This document shows, in pieces, positions 11,301 through 23,328 of a stretch of DNA of 64,000 bases. The first letter of the stretch is position 1. Each line of letters opens with the position of its first letter. The notes below the pieces were generated by a model. That model saw only the letters and a list, made by a program, of their open reading frames with translations. It ran no database searches and had not been told where the DNA came from. This DNA comes from Conchocele bisecta (taxonomy: Eukaryota; Mollusca; Bivalvia; Lucinida; Thyasiridae), in NCBI GenBank assembly GCA_029237695.1, contig JAQRGA010000119.1:115888-179887 (forward strand). Reading direction: 5' to 3'. The position numbers were made by a program, and so were the translations under genes.

Positions 11301-12121
11301 ATTTTACCTCGCCTGCACGAAGTGCAGAAGAGCTTATGGCATACCCCCGGCGTCGGCGTCGCGTCGGCGTCGGCGTCAGCTTTGTCCAAAAACTTAACGT
11401 TGGGTAAATCTCTTATAACTTCTGTTTCCTTTCATGGAACACCTTGTTATTTCATACAGCATGCATCTGATGACCCTCTATCATGCTGTAGACAAATTCA
11501 TGACCCCACTCCATCCCTACCCCAAGGTCAAGGTCACAAACTTAGCATGTTCATAAACTTAACGTTGGGGTAAATGACTTATAACTTCGGTTTCCTTTCA
11601 TGGAACACCTTGTTATTTCATACATGCATTCCTCAGATGACCCTCTATCATGCTGTAGCAATCATGACACCCACCGCCCACCCCTTACCCAAAGGTCAAG
11701 GTCACAAATTTAGCACATTCATAAACTTAACGTTGTGGTAAATTTCTTATAACATCTGTTTCCTTTCATGGACCGCCTTGATATTTCATACATGCATTCA
11801 TCTGATAATACTCTATCGTGCTATAGCAAATCCATGACCCACCGCCCATCCCTTACCTCAAGGTCAAGGTCACATACTTAGCATGGTTCATGAACTTTAC
11901 GTTTGGGGTAAATGTGGTGTTAACTTCTGTTTATTTACAGGGAATGCCTTCATATTTCATACATGCATTCATCTGATGACCTCTATCATGCTGTAGCAAA
12001 TCAACGACCCACTACCCAACCCTTTTCCCCAAGGTCAAGGGTGGTCACAAACTTAGCATGTTCATAAACTTAACGTTGGGGTAAATGTTGTGTCTGTTTT
12101 ATTTACACGGAACGCCTTCAT
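11301..12121 (+). repeat. Tandem repeat family C, first block
   Basis: A head with a short stem-loop (CCTGCACGAAGTGCAGAAG) and a GGCGTC microsatellite (11348-11378) leads into units of about 165-170 bp: CCCCAAGGTCAAGGTCACAA, TTCATAAACTTAACGTTGGGG, CTTTCATGGAACACCTTG, TCATACATGCATTC, CTATCATGCTGTAGCAAAT. The array continues at 12723-14211 and 16787-16865 after two insertions. Confidence 0.85.
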
Positions 12122-12722
12122 ATTTATGCCTTCCACCGAATGGTGAGAGGGGCATATAGTGTTGACCGGCGTCCGTACGTACGTTCCCGAAACCTTAAAC
12201 ACTCGGGTAAATGGCTTAATAATTTCTGTTTGCTTGGCGTTGGATCTGCTTCATATTTATTTTCACACACACATTGCTCCAATGGTCCTCTACCGCCCTG
12301 TGACAAATCACATTCGTCCCAGCCGCCCGCTAAGCCCCGCCCAGGGTCAAGGTCACAGACTTGGTGCATTTGAAACCTTAACTCTCGGGTAAATGGCTTA
12401 TAATTTCTGTTGCATTGTTTGGTTATTTTGCTTCACAAATTTCACACACACATTGCTCCAATGGTCCTCTACCGCCCTGTGACTAAATCCACATTCGTCC
12501 CACTCCCGATAAGCTCCAATGGTCCTCTACCACCCTGTGACAAATCCACCTCATCAAAACACCCGCCTCCGCTAAGCCCAGGGTCAAGGTCACAGACTTT
12601 GTGCGTTGAACCTTAACGCTCGGGTAAATGGCTTATAATTTCTGTTTCCTTGTTTTCAAATGTGTCTCGTTTTCTTTGGCTGCCAGCGGGGGCATTCGTG
12701 TGCCGATAGGCCACATTTCTAG
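12122..12722 (+). mobile_element. Family A Helitron-like element nested in family C
   Basis: It starts with stem-loop ATGCCTTCCACCGAATGGTG...GGGGCAT, has a short GTCC/GTAC tract, about 2.5 family A units, and ends GGCCACATTTCTAG. The interrupted family C unit reads CTTCATATTT on the left and TTCATACATGC on the right, while intact units read TTCATATTTCATACATGC. The insertion therefore went into a T tract with no duplication beyond TT. This fits a Helitron/Helentron-type mechanism and argues against a hAT or mariner one. Confidence 0.75.
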
Positions 12723-14211
12723 TTCATACATGCATTCCTGATGATACTCAATCGTGCTATAGCAAATCCATGACCAACCGCCCTTCCCTTTACCCAAGGT
12801 CAGGTCACAAAACTTAGCACATTCATAAACTTAATGTTGGGGTAAATGTCTTATAACATCTGTTTTCTGTCATGGAACGCCTTGATATTTCATACATGCA
12901 TTCCTCAGATGACCCTCTATCATGCTGTAGCAAATCCATGACTCACCACCCAACCCTTACCCCAAGGTCAAGGTCACAAACCTAGCACATTCATAACCTT
13001 AACGTTGGGGTAAATGTTTATTTACAGGGAATGCCTTCATATTTCATACATGCATTCATCTGATGATACTCTATCTTGCTATAGCAAATCCATGACCCCC
13101 CCCCCCCAACCCCTTTCCACAAGGTCAAGGTCACAAACTTAGCACATTCATAAACTTAACGTTGGGGTAAATGTCTTGTAACATCTGTTTCCTTTCATGG
13201 AACTCCTTGATATTTGATACATATGCATTCATCTGATGATACCCTATCGTGCTATCGCAAATCCATGACCCACCACCCACCCCTTACCCCAAGGTCAAGG
13301 TCACAATCTTAGCACATTCATAAACTTAACGTTTGGGTAAATGTCTTATAACATCTGTTTCCTTTCATGGAACGCCTTGATATTGCATACATGCATTATT
13401 CAGATGACCCTCTATCATGCTGTATCAAATCCACGACCCACCACCCATCCCTTACCCCAAGGTCAAGGTCACAAACTTAGCATGTTCATTAACTTAACGT
13501 TGGGGTAAATGTTGTGTAACTTCTGTTTATTTACAGGGAACACCTTCATAGTTTCATACAAATGCATTTCATCTGATGATACTCTATGGTGCTATATCAA
13601 AACATGACTCACCCCCACCCCATTCCCCAGGTCAAGGTCACAAACTTGGCACATTCATTAACTTAACGTTGGGGTAAATGTCTTTTAACTTTATCTGTTT
13701 CCTTTCATGGAACTTGCCTTGATATTTCATACATGCATTCATCTGATGATACTCTATCATGCTATAGCAAATGCATGACCCATTCACTGATGATACTCTA
13801 TCATGCTATAGCAAAAGCATACCCATCGCCCACCCCTTAACCCCAAGGTCAAGGTCACAAACTTAGCATGTTCATAAACTTAACGTTGGGGTAAATGTCT
13901 TATAACATCCGTTTCCTTTCATGGAATGCCTTGATATTTCATACATGCATTCCTCAGATGACCCTCTATCATACTGTAGCAAATCCACGACCCACCACCC
14001 AACCCTTACCCCAAGGTCTTAGCAGGTTCAAAAACTTAACGTTGGGGTATATGTTGTGTAATTTCTGTTTCTTTACAGGGAACACTTTGATATTTCATAC
14101 ATGCATTCATCTGATGATCCTCTATTCTGCTACAGCAAATCCATGACCCACCCCTACCCCTTTCCCCAAGATCAACATCATAAACTTAACGTTGGAGTAA
14201 ATGTCTTTTTA
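12723..14211 (+). repeat. Tandem repeat family C, second block
   Basis: About nine more units of 150-190 bp. Variation is mostly point changes and small indels. Each unit keeps CCAAGGTCAAGGTCACAA and TAACGTTGGGGTAAATG. Confidence 0.85.
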
Positions 14212-16786
14212 GCTCACCTGAGTGACACATGAGCTATTGTTACCGCAATGTGTCCGTCCGTCGTCCGTCGTCCGTGAACATTTTTTTTTCAAACGTCTTC
14301 TCCTCGGTAACCATTGGGTCTATAGTCACCAAACTTCATGGTAGGGGGATTACAAAAATGTTAAAATGACGTCATTACGTAATCAATGATGGCCACCGTC
14401 TAAAAATAGCAGAAATTCTTCAAAAATCTTCTCACCGCCAACTGGATTTTCGACAAAAAACTTGGTAGGAATGATCGATGTACAGTGCTCTTTTCAAAGT
14501 TGTTAAAATGGTGACCCCGGGGTCAAAATGGGCATGGCAAATTGGAGTCAAATTTTATTTTTGACCAAATATGGTCATGTCATATATCATTCGTAGGTAT
14601 CATCTAGGCGGATCACTCAGGTCATTTTTTTGTATCGGATGGTTATGTTATCCAAGATGGGGCCCGCCCGAAAGGTCAAAAGGTCGTTCTTTTTTTTATT
14701 GGAGATTTCAAAATTCTCTTCACTTGAACTGCTTGGCCCATGGTAGCCAAACTTAAAAGTTATGATCCATGGGTGAAGCCTTTTCAGATTTGTTAAAATG
14801 GAGGTCATCGCTAATCCAAGATGGCCACCGTCTAAAAATAGCATAAATTCTTAAAAAATCTTCTTGTCATGAACCGCTAGCCGGATTTCGACGAAACTTG
14901 GTAGAAATGATCGGTGTACAATGCTCTTTCAATGTTGTTAAAATGGTGACCCCGGGGTCAAAAATGGGCGTGGCCTGTGGGGTCAAATTTTTGACCGAAT
15001 ATGGTCATGTCTATATCAAATCGAAGGTATCAAACAGGCCATCGCTCTGGTACATTCTTTGTCGGAATTGGATGGTCATGTCATCCAAGATGGCCGCCAA
15101 AAGGTCAAAAGGTTGTTATTTTAATAAAAATTTCAACGTCTTGTTCTCGTGAACCGCTTGGCTGATATTGGCCAAACTACACGGTAACTTCTTAAAAAAA
15201 TCTTCTTCTCGCGAACTGCCAGGCCGTTTTTTTGTGATACTTGGTATGAATGATAAATAGTTATGGCTGGTTCAGATTCCTTCAAATGGTGGACCCCGGG
15301 TCAAAAATGGCCGGGGCAGGAGGGGTCAAGTAGGGGTCAAATGTCACATTTGACCGAATATGGTCATGTCATATATCAAATCGAAGGTATCGATGAGACG
15401 GTCACCCTGGAGCTTTTTTTTGTCTAAATCAGGTAATTACGTCATCCGAGATGGCCGCCGAAAGGTCAAAAGGTCGTTCTTTCAATATAGATTACAAACG
15501 TTTTCTTCTCGTGAACCACTTGGCCAATGTTGGCCAAACTTCAAAAAAATCTTCTTCTCACGAACCGCCAGGCCGATTTTGACGAAGCTTGATTTGAATG
15601 ATCGATAGTTAACGATGTTTCAGACTCCTTCAAATGGTGGCCCCCGGGTTAAAAATGGGCGGGGCAGGAGGGGTCAATTTCACATTTGACCGAATATGGT
15701 CATGTCATATATCAATTCGAAGGTATGGACGAAACGATCACTTAGGAGCATTTTTTTGTCAAAATCAGATGATTACATCATCCAAGATTGCCGGCCGCCA
15801 AAAGGTCAAAAGGTCGTTATTTTATTAAACGTCTTCTTCATACAAACCGCTTGGCCATTGTTAGCAAACTTCACAGTTATGGTCCATTGGTAAAGCCTTT
15901 TCAGTTTTGTTAAAATGGCGGTCATCGTTAATCCAAGATGGCGGCCGTCTAAAAATAGCACAAACATTTAAAAAAAATCTTCTTCTCACGAACCACCAGA
16001 CGGATTTCTACGAAACTTGGCAGAAATGATCGATTTACAATGCCTTTTCAAATTTGTTTAAAATGGTGACCCCTGGGTCAAAAATGGGGTCAAATAGGGG
16101 TCAAATTTAATTTTTGACGGAATATGGTCTTATAATATATCAAATCAAAGGTATTGATGAGGCGATCGCTGTGGTGCTGTTTTCATCGAATCGTTGTTTT
16201 ATTAGAGATTTCAAATGTCTCCGTACAAACCGCTTGGCCATTGGTGGCCAAACTTCGCAGTTATGGTTCATTGGTAAAGCCTTTTCAGTTTTGTTAAAAT
16301 GGCGGGTCGTCGTTAATAACAAATGGCCGCCGTCTAAAAATAGCATAAATTCTTAAAAAATAAATTCACAAACCACCAGACCGATTTCGACGAAACTTGA
16401 CAGACATGATTGATGTACACTGCTTTTTCAAAGCTGTTAAAATGGTGACCTCTGGGTCAAAAAAAATGGGCATGGCCCGGGGGGTCAAATAGGGGTCAAC
16501 TTTTTTACGGAATATTGGTTATATAATAAATAAAATCTAAGGATTGCAATTAAAAGTAGGCTGGAAGCATCCTGTTGTGGTCTCCAAACCTCTCAAAGTT
16601 GTGTAAGATATATCTACATATCGTGAGACAACTCCTACCCTGGTGACTTCTCAAGTTTGTCGCATTGACATTTTGTGCCTCATGGGCTTATTTTGATGTA
16701 TAGTGAGTGACAACTTTACATGCCAGTTTTTCTTGATTTTTGTGACATTGCACAGTTGAGCGATATAGGGCCATCATGGCCCTCTG
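14212..16786 (+). mobile_element. Family H Helitron-like element nested in family C
   Basis: The 5' stem-loop AGCTCACCTGAGTGACACATGAGCT follows a T tract, then GTCCGTCCGTCGTCCGTCGTC, then about six units of 350-450 bp with CCAAGATGGCCGCC, GACCCCGGGGTCAAAAATGG and GACCGAATATGGTCATGTCA. It ends with palindrome AGGGCCATCATGGCCCT and CTGG|T. Flanks GTAAATGTCTT and TTATAATTTCTG rebuild an intact family C unit, so the insertion is precise with no duplication longer than TT. ORFs inside are antisense pairs in the repeat. Confidence 0.8.
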
Positions 16787-17124
16787 GTTATAATTTCTGT
16801 TTCTTTACAGGGAACGCCTTGATATTTCATACATGCATTCATCTGATGATCCTCTATTGTGCTACTAAATCATTTTACATTCAAATTGTGACTTAATTAT
16901 AGCAATTTACCTGGTTAATATTGATCAGACTGAAAGTTAACAGTCCTTAATAAAACAATATAATACTGTTCGGGCCTAAGACATTTAGCAATTACCAGAT
17001 ACATAAGTTAGTTCAAAAATCGAAATATGTGGTGTTTCAGCGAGCCCGTTTATACGGCATTTTTGCAAAGCTGATTCCCACCTGGAAAAGACTGTAATGT
17101 TTAGTGTATGGAAATGGGTGGGTG
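16787..17124 (+). repeat. Last partial family C unit, then plain AT-rich DNA
   Basis: 16787-16865 completes the interrupted family C unit (TTCTGTTTCTTTACAGGGAA ... CTATTGTGCTA). 16866-17124 shows nothing I can name. Confidence 0.7.
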
Positions 17125-18514
17125 GGGTAACGTTTTTGTTGAGCCCGCTTGCGGAAAGCGAGACATAGTGATCACAATGACGTCCGGGTGTCTGTGCGTC
17201 CGTCGCATTGACTTGAACTTTTTTTTATTATTAGTCATCATCCATATATTCATACTATATCCCACTGCGGCCCCTGTGCCCAAAGTCAAGGTCAAATGAC
17301 CTAGAATTTTGCGTTAAATATTTTGTCACAATTTGTGTTAAAGTTTTCAGATACCTACTATCTCTGTAATCGTAAGTCGGATTTGCTTGAAACTTTGTAT
17401 GCTTATTGGTCATCATCCATATATTCATTCTGTGTCCCACTCATGCGGCCCCTGTGCCCAAGGTCAAGGTCAAATGACCTAGAATTTTGCGTTAAATTTT
17501 TTGTCACAATTTGTGTTAAAGTTTTCAGATACCTACTATCTCTGTAATCGTAAGTATGATTTGCTTGAAACTTTGTATGCTTATTGGTCATCATCCATAT
17601 ATTCATTCTGTGTCCCACTCATGTGGCCACTGTGCCCCAAGGTCAAGGCCAAATGACTTAGAAGTTTGTGTTATTATAAAATCTGTGTTAAAGTTTTTAC
17701 ATACCTTATATCTCCACAATTGTTACTCTGATTTATTTCATTCTATAGCCTACCCATGTGGTCCACATGCCCAAGGTCAAGGTCAAATGACTTTGAAATT
17801 TGTGTTAAAGTTTTTACATACCTTATATCTCCACAACACTTACTCCGATTTACTTCAAACTTCAAATAATTCTTTATTATCATTGCATATTTTCATTCTA
17901 TAGCCCACCCATGCGGCCCACATGCCCAAGATCAAGGTCAAAGTACTTTAAAATTTGCGTTAAAGCTTTTACATACCTTATATCTCCACAGCCCTTAATT
18001 CAAACTTCAAAAAATGTCACGGTACGGATCTAGTAACTCAGGAGAGAAGATATGTATCTGTGCCCTGTTAGCTCAGTCGGTAGAGCGGCCGCCTTGTTAG
18101 CGGGAGGTGCCGGCTTCGAGTCGGTGCATATTTTTCTCTTCCTGTTACATTTGGCGCCCAACGAGGGACCGTGGACATAATAACCATATATATATATCTC
18201 GGTATATATACTCCGAGATTGTCCCACAGATGATAATCACTGTACCCAAACAAATATGTAATTCGAGGACGAATTTCAATTTGGAGGCGGAGTATGTCAC
18301 AGATCAAATGTAACAGGAAGAGAAAAATATGCACCCGACCCGGTACTCGAACCCGGCACCTCCCGCTTACAAGGCGGTCGCTCTACTGACTGAGCTAACC
18401 GAGCACAAATACATATCTTCTCTCCTGAGTTACTAGATCCGTACCGTGACATAAATACACTCTGAGACCATCAAATACCTCAGCGGGCTCGACATGCGGG
18501 CCGCGGCCATCTGG
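17125..18514 (+). mobile_element. Family D Helitron-like element with tandem units
   Basis: Head GAGCCCGCTTGCGGAAAGCGAG and a short GTCC tract, then units of about 150-180 bp at 17280, 17460, 17640, 17773 and 17925 carrying CCCAAGGTCAAGGTCAAATGAC and CATCATCCATATATTCATTC. The 3' end is GGGCCGCGGCCATCTGG followed by T (18511-18514). A tRNA-like foldback occupies 18014-18452. A second copy of the family is at 52665-53445. Confidence 0.75.
18014..18452. repeat. Foldback of two head-to-head tRNA-like repeats
   Basis: The outer arms ATGTCACGGTACGGATCTAG and CTAGATCCGTACCGTGACAT are perfect inverted repeats, and pairing continues for about 140 bp per arm. Each arm carries a tRNA-like stretch (18061-18127 on plus, 18328-18403 on minus) with A box TTAGCTCAGTC and B box GGTTCGAGTACC (the left copy is degraded). 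The minus copy folds with an anticodon loop CTTGTAA, suggesting a tRNA-Thr(UGU)-like origin. Acceptor pairing is poor, so this is a tRNA-derived repeat and not a working tRNA gene. Confidence 0.7.
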
Positions 18515-20654
18515 TTTCATCTAGGTCCGCGTCTTCCACCTGTGCTATACTATTGTTACGATACCAGTGTTAAGTACAGCCGGGCCAGTTGTTCCTGTCT
18601 AATGGCGGAATGGAGGGAAGTTCAATTGCCCCGTCTGTGGTTTTGAATAATTACATCGTTCTACTGCATTCAATCTCAATCCCACGAAAGTTAATAATGA
18701 AACCTTTGATTGAACACATTATTTGAATCTTGATCTATGTGTTCCTTTATCAACACGTAAATGTATTCACGTTATTTGAAAGAAATAGCTCTCCGATATA
18801 TGCTGGAAGTTGATATATTTCCATGGAACATGTTTTAAATTTGACGTGCCATGATAAATGGAACTTGTATGAACTGTAGGAGTCTGCCTGCTCATCTGAG
18901 ACTCCACTGGATGACCACGTATATCTCTCATGCCCCGTCACTGATGTCTAATACCAGTCCACATGTACAGTCAGATATACGTATATTGTACAATATACAA
19001 TGAACAGTTCAATTCATTTATTTTTACAATGCTAACCCTACGGGAAACGGAAATTGTCTACTGCTGTTGTTTTGCATTTTTTCTCCTTTCTCATTAAAAC
19101 AGCACTTTAGAATCATTTCATTGGAAATTATTCTAAAGTAAACCATGCTTTTATTGAGAAAAAAATGGAAAAGTAGAACATAAGCAGCAGACAACAATTT
19201 AGTTCAGCAGTGTAAGGTTAACACACTGGTACGAGTATCGCGGCAATCTGTCGTGGCCACCCGGGAAATCATCGAGCGGTGCTGTATAATTGTAGATGTA
19301 TTTATGCATACAAGTAAATGGCATGTGTCACATGGGCCGCTCGCTGATAAAGGGAACTTTGTGACCACCACAGCCCTAGATCAGTCTGCACATGCTGAAT
19401 TTGTGCAGGGGGCTACACTGTTCATCATTCAGTCTGTGTCGTAAACTTTGTGTCAATAGCAAATTGCTTACCCAGTGTAACTGTGGCTGCGACTGGAGAA
19501 ATGGGTCTTATGGGTTTTGTGACCAGTGTATATCCAAATCAGCCTGTGCATCTACACTGATCACAAAACCCACAAGTCCCATTACTCCAGTGATGGCCGC
19601 GCCTATGTGTGAGGATTGGAATCTACCATTGGTGAGAATGCCCAACGTGCCATTTGTCCCTCTGTGGCCCACATATTGTCATGGTGATTTGACATTGCCA
19701 ATCACAGATATGTGGCGGGACAACAAGGGGGCTTATTGATACGTTTTGCCAGCGGAGAGCCTGATCAGCAATGTCACTCTGTCAGTCTGGCATGGATCTA
19801 TATTGTTAGATACATTTGAAATGCTTCTATAAAGTAGCTTGCAGCACCCTGATCAGGCTGTGCATGTGCAGGCTGATCTAGTACTATGTTGTTTACAAAA
19901 GGAATAATAATCTCTTCTTTATGACTTGTAATTGTATTCAATCCATTCATATTTATTAATTTCACGCAATTTATAGACATGAAACATCACTTAAGAATTA
20001 TTAATTTACCAGCATTGGCACGTTTGCGATCTCAATATTTATAATAGCAAGAACATGGTGAACCATTCTATATACCAAAAGTTGGATCGGCAGTCCAGTC
20101 ATATGCTGCCACCGGGTGTTACTTAGCGTCCCTAGGGTGGGGCATCTGTTTGTCTTGCTGTGTCACCCTAACGTTACCTTCTGCTAATGACCGATATAGC
20201 TGCCACACTTCGACATATGTGACTGTGACTGGAGAAATGGGTTTATGAGATCAGTTCAGATGCAAATTAAGCTGCACAGTGCGATCAGAGTATGGACTTT
20301 CACCATTCCATCAGTAAAACAGCAGTATAAATCCTCCTTGCCAAGCTCCGTGTGTTAGCAAATCAATCACATATCGGAGAGATAAAACAAAATTAACCCC
20401 AACTTTCAAATTTCCATATCTCACAAACTATGAATAATAGATCAGTTTAATTCCACACAGTATCACTTCATGCAATTAGCTCCGACATCCCAAAGTTTCA
20501 ACACTATAATTGAGTTCATTGAATACTAAAAAAAAGGAAAATTCAGTAAGTGAATCATGTGAAATTTCTATATTTTTGTATGGTACTCCGTGCTATGCAT
20601 CATCACTGACCTGGCATGCTTCGTTGTCCTCTGACAGTCACCGTTGTGTTGCAG
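18515..20654. other. Non-coding upstream or intronic DNA
   Basis: There is no supported coding region. It holds an inverted repeat at about 19049-19199 (TTGTCTACTGCTG...CTTTAGAAT against ATTCTAAAG...CAGCAGACAACAA) and another at 19489-19593 (GACTGGAGAAATGGG...GTTTTGTGACCAGTGTA against TACACTGATCACAAAAC...ATTACTCCAGT). Both look like small foldback elements. If the sulfotransferase gene has exons further left, this stretch is intron. Confidence 0.5.
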
Positions 20655-20796
20655 ACTTGGGTACAACCAGCGGCGGCCGGTGTACATCAACATTATCCGG
20701 CGGCCCCTCGACCGCCTCCTCTCCTACTACTACTTCGTCAGGTTCGGCGACAACTTCCGCCCATTGCTGAAGCGCAGCAAATGGCAGAATGCAATG
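20655..20796 (+). CDS. HS2ST1: Heparan sulfate 2-O-sulfotransferase, internal exon (PAPS 3'-phosphate-binding segment)
   Basis: The exon is bounded by acceptor TTGTGTTGCAG and donor GTAATG and ends on a codon boundary. It encodes about 47 residues of the Golgi type II enzyme that moves sulfate from PAPS to C2 of iduronic acid in heparan sulfate. The stretch PVYINIIRRPLDR followed by LLSYYYFVRFGDNFRP is the family's 3'-phosphate-binding motif. The Arg and the Ser eight residues later (equivalent to Arg164 and Ser172 of the vertebrate enzyme, as I recall them) are kept. The usual Asp after that Arg is Arg here (RRP instead of RDP). The previous exon, which should carry the catalytic His region, was not found in the window. 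The next exon at 23329 joins in phase 0. Confidence 0.93.
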
Positions 20797-20837
20797 GTAA
20801 TGTTGTCTCACTATCATACGCCATTAAAGATAGGGGT

Positions 20838-21495
20838 CAGTGAAGGGGGCTTGCTCGGATCTGCTTCACATTTCACACACGCATTGCTCTAATGGTCTTC
20901 TACCACCCTGTGACAAATCCACGATCATCCTGTCCCCGCTAAGCCCGGGGTCAAGGTCACATACTTGGTGCAATTGAAACCTTAACGCTCAGGTAAATGT
21001 CTTATAATTTTTGTTTCCTTGCACGGATCTGTTTGATGTTTCTCACATACATTGCTGTAATGGTCCTCTATTGCCCTGTGACAAATCCTTGATCGTCCCG
21101 CCCCTTCTAAGCCCAGGGTCATCACATACTTTGTGTGTTTGAAACCTTAACGCTCGGGTAAATGTCTTATATTGTCTGTTTCCTTGCATGGATCTGGTTG
21201 ATATTTCACACACGCATTTCTCTAATGTGACAAATCCACTATCGTCCCACCCCTGCTGAGCCCATGGTCAATGTCACATACTTGGTGTGTTCGAAACTCG
21301 GGTAAGTGTCTTATAATGTCTGTTTCCTTGCATGGATCTGCTTGATATTTCACACACCCATTGCTCTGAAGCTCTGCTATTATGATGTAACAACAGATCC
21401 ATGCTTCTCTGGCCCTCTGTGTTTGTTTTCAAATATGCCTCGTTTTCTTTGGCTGCCAGCGGGGGCATTCATATGCCGATAGGTCACATTTCTAG
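20838..21495 (+). repeat. Family A repeat in a sulfotransferase intron
   Basis: About four units (GCATTGCTCTAATGGTC, GTGACAAATCCAC, GGGTCAAGGTCACATACTT) finishing with the family A 3' module and CTAG|T at 21492-21495. It begins about 40 bp after the splice donor with no recognisable head. Confidence 0.8.
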
Positions 21496-21874
21496 TTAAC
21501 TATATTTCTCTGTTATGTTATGAGAAAATGGTGATAGCCCCTGGTCTCTAAAATGGAAATGGTGTAGTAATAGCACCCTCCACCAGATCAGGATATTATT
21601 TTTCATTGCTGTATTCCTGTCTGTAGATCAAGATTAGCCTGTGCATCTGCACAGTCTGGTATGGATCTGCACTGTTTGCCATTCCATATGATCAATGAAA
21701 CACCCGTCATGTTTCTAACAAGCAATGTAGATCATTATCAGGCTACAGGACTACAATCAGGAGCTACACTGGGCACAAATGCCATAAGCCCCATTTCTGC
21801 AGCCACAGCCACATGTGTTGGTAAATGTACTGACAAAATCTGCGTATTACCTACGCAACCAGTGTAGACCATGA
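21496..21874. other. Intron sequence, no gene seen
   Basis: It contains short repeated pieces around GATCAGGAT, CAGCCTGTGCATCTGCACAGTCTG and TCTGCAGCCACAGCC that also occur near 19380-19570 and 35380-35430. They are parts of a dispersed repeat and have no coding support. Confidence 0.45.
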
Positions 21875-23141
21875 CAGGGGACGAAAATTTTCAATTTTCT
21901 CACTCGTCCCGCAGGACGAGTACCCAAAAATCTCCACTCGTCCTGTGCCAAGTATCACTAGTCCTGCATATGTGTTATAAAATATATATATTGCTTCAAC
22001 ATATATACAGCAATATAATACGCTGTATTGAACAGCTTTTCGTACACGACACTGTTCTTTTCATCCACCTTTTTAGCACTTTTCGCCATCTGACTACTTT
22101 GAGGCTTTTCTATGACATTGCTTGGCAATTCAATGCACTTTATATGTTTCATACTCTTATCATGGTATTTAAGTGTTTCTTTTCGATGATTTTCCTTAAT
22201 ACCCTTGACTAGAGACGAATCCTTGTCGGACAAATCTGGGAACGTTCTACATGTTTTACATAAAGTACTCCATCCTCTAGCTCGGCCCACTTATAGGCAG
22301 CAAGCCATTCTTCTCTGACGGTCCGTTTTCTTTTAGTTTGGTCGTATTTCTTTTGACTAAGTTTTCGTTTTTCACGAAACAATGGATCATCCTCTTTTAT
22401 TTTCTTGATCACCCCCGCCTTGGAAGAAATTTCTAATGTCGGCCATGTTTGTATATTTTTTGCAGACGACGTACATTAATATTCGGCAACTTTCGGGATA
22501 TTTCATACTCGCATTGTCTATTATACGGACTCATACGGAAACACACGAATATTATCGAATAACTCGACTCCGACAATGCGGGGTTTACATTTATTACGAC
22601 ACGACATGCACAACTAAAGAAATGTAACTCGGCCCGATCTCAACTCGTCACAAAGCGCTAATTTCCGACCTGATTTTTGAAACGATTTCCGGACAATTGT
22701 CAGTACTTTCTACTAAATCAGATCCGTAATAATAGTAAAATAGTATGCTTATTATATTTATCATTCTCCCCGCAGTTGTTTATAATCAATGTAAACTTCA
22801 AACCTGTTTGTCGGCCAGCTACCAAATTAGCCCCAACATCGACGTGTTCGTTAGAATAGACACATACAGAGCTAGTACTGTTAGTGATCTCCCTTAGAAT
22901 AATAAAACGTCATTTGCTTTGAACAACGTAAACACGACTTCACAGACCATTTGGTAATGTTACTATCGTTATACTACATGACATAGTTGAACCACATTAT
23001 GTGACAGATGGATTATTGTTGTTAGCCAAGACTGGAAATTGTCACTCGTCCGGTCGGACGACCGACATGGATTTTCTACTCGCCCGAGCGGAAATGTCAC
23101 TCGTCAATACGAGCGGACGATGGGGGAATTTTCGTGCCCTG
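21875..23141 (-). mobile_element. hAT-like element with CAGGG ends and 5 bp target duplication CATGA
   Basis: It begins CAGGGGACGAAAATT and ends AATTTTCGTGCCCTG: 15 bp inverted ends with one mismatch. CATGA is present immediately on both sides (21870-21874 and 23142-23146). Subterminal parts repeat ACTCGTCC/GGACGAGT motifs at both ends, plausible transposase-binding sites. Inside on the minus strand lies a broken zinc-finger coding piece (21958-22412). CAGGG termini are typical of hAT transposons. A 5 bp duplication is shorter than the usual 8, so the subfamily is left open. It sits in the intron between two sulfotransferase exons. Confidence 0.78.
21958..22412 (-). pseudogene. BED/TTF-type zinc-finger N-terminal exon of a hAT-derived (ZNF862-like) gene, frameshifted
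   Basis: Read on the minus strand, the first part is basic (REKRKLSQKKYDQTKRKR) and runs into WAELEDGVLY. The frame then shifts near 22270, and the second part continues with LCKTCRTFPDLSDKDSSLV, KGIKENHRKETLKYHDKSMK and HIKC. The order W..LEDG..YC..C...L..H..S.KH is the TTF/BED-like finger found at the start of hAT-derived zinc-finger proteins such as ZNF862-like genes, so this is probably a DNA-binding domain. The rest of the transposase is missing, and the frame ends after a further 45 unrelated residues. It lies inside the 1.27 kb element, so the element is non-autonomous. Confidence 0.75.
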
Positions 23142-23146
23142 CATGA

Positions 23147-23328
23147 CCTGCATATCGGTATACATCAGGATCTACCTGGTGTACCCGATTAACTTCATGC
23201 AAAATTTATAACCAAATATTTGACTGCATAGGATTATTAGCATAATAATAGACTGTCTGTATGAGACCATGCTGTTGACCGAATGTATAAGCCCAACCAA
23301 CCAACCCACCAATTAATCATGTTTGTAG
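23147..23328. other. Intron end and splice acceptor region
   Basis: Plain AT-rich intron with no repeat recognised, ending in acceptor TCATGTTTGTAG before the exon at 23329. Confidence 0.6.

Noticed and set aside
18061..18403. Functional tRNA-Thr genes
   Set aside because: Acceptor stems pair badly and both copies sit in a foldback repeat, so they are tRNA-derived and not functional genes.
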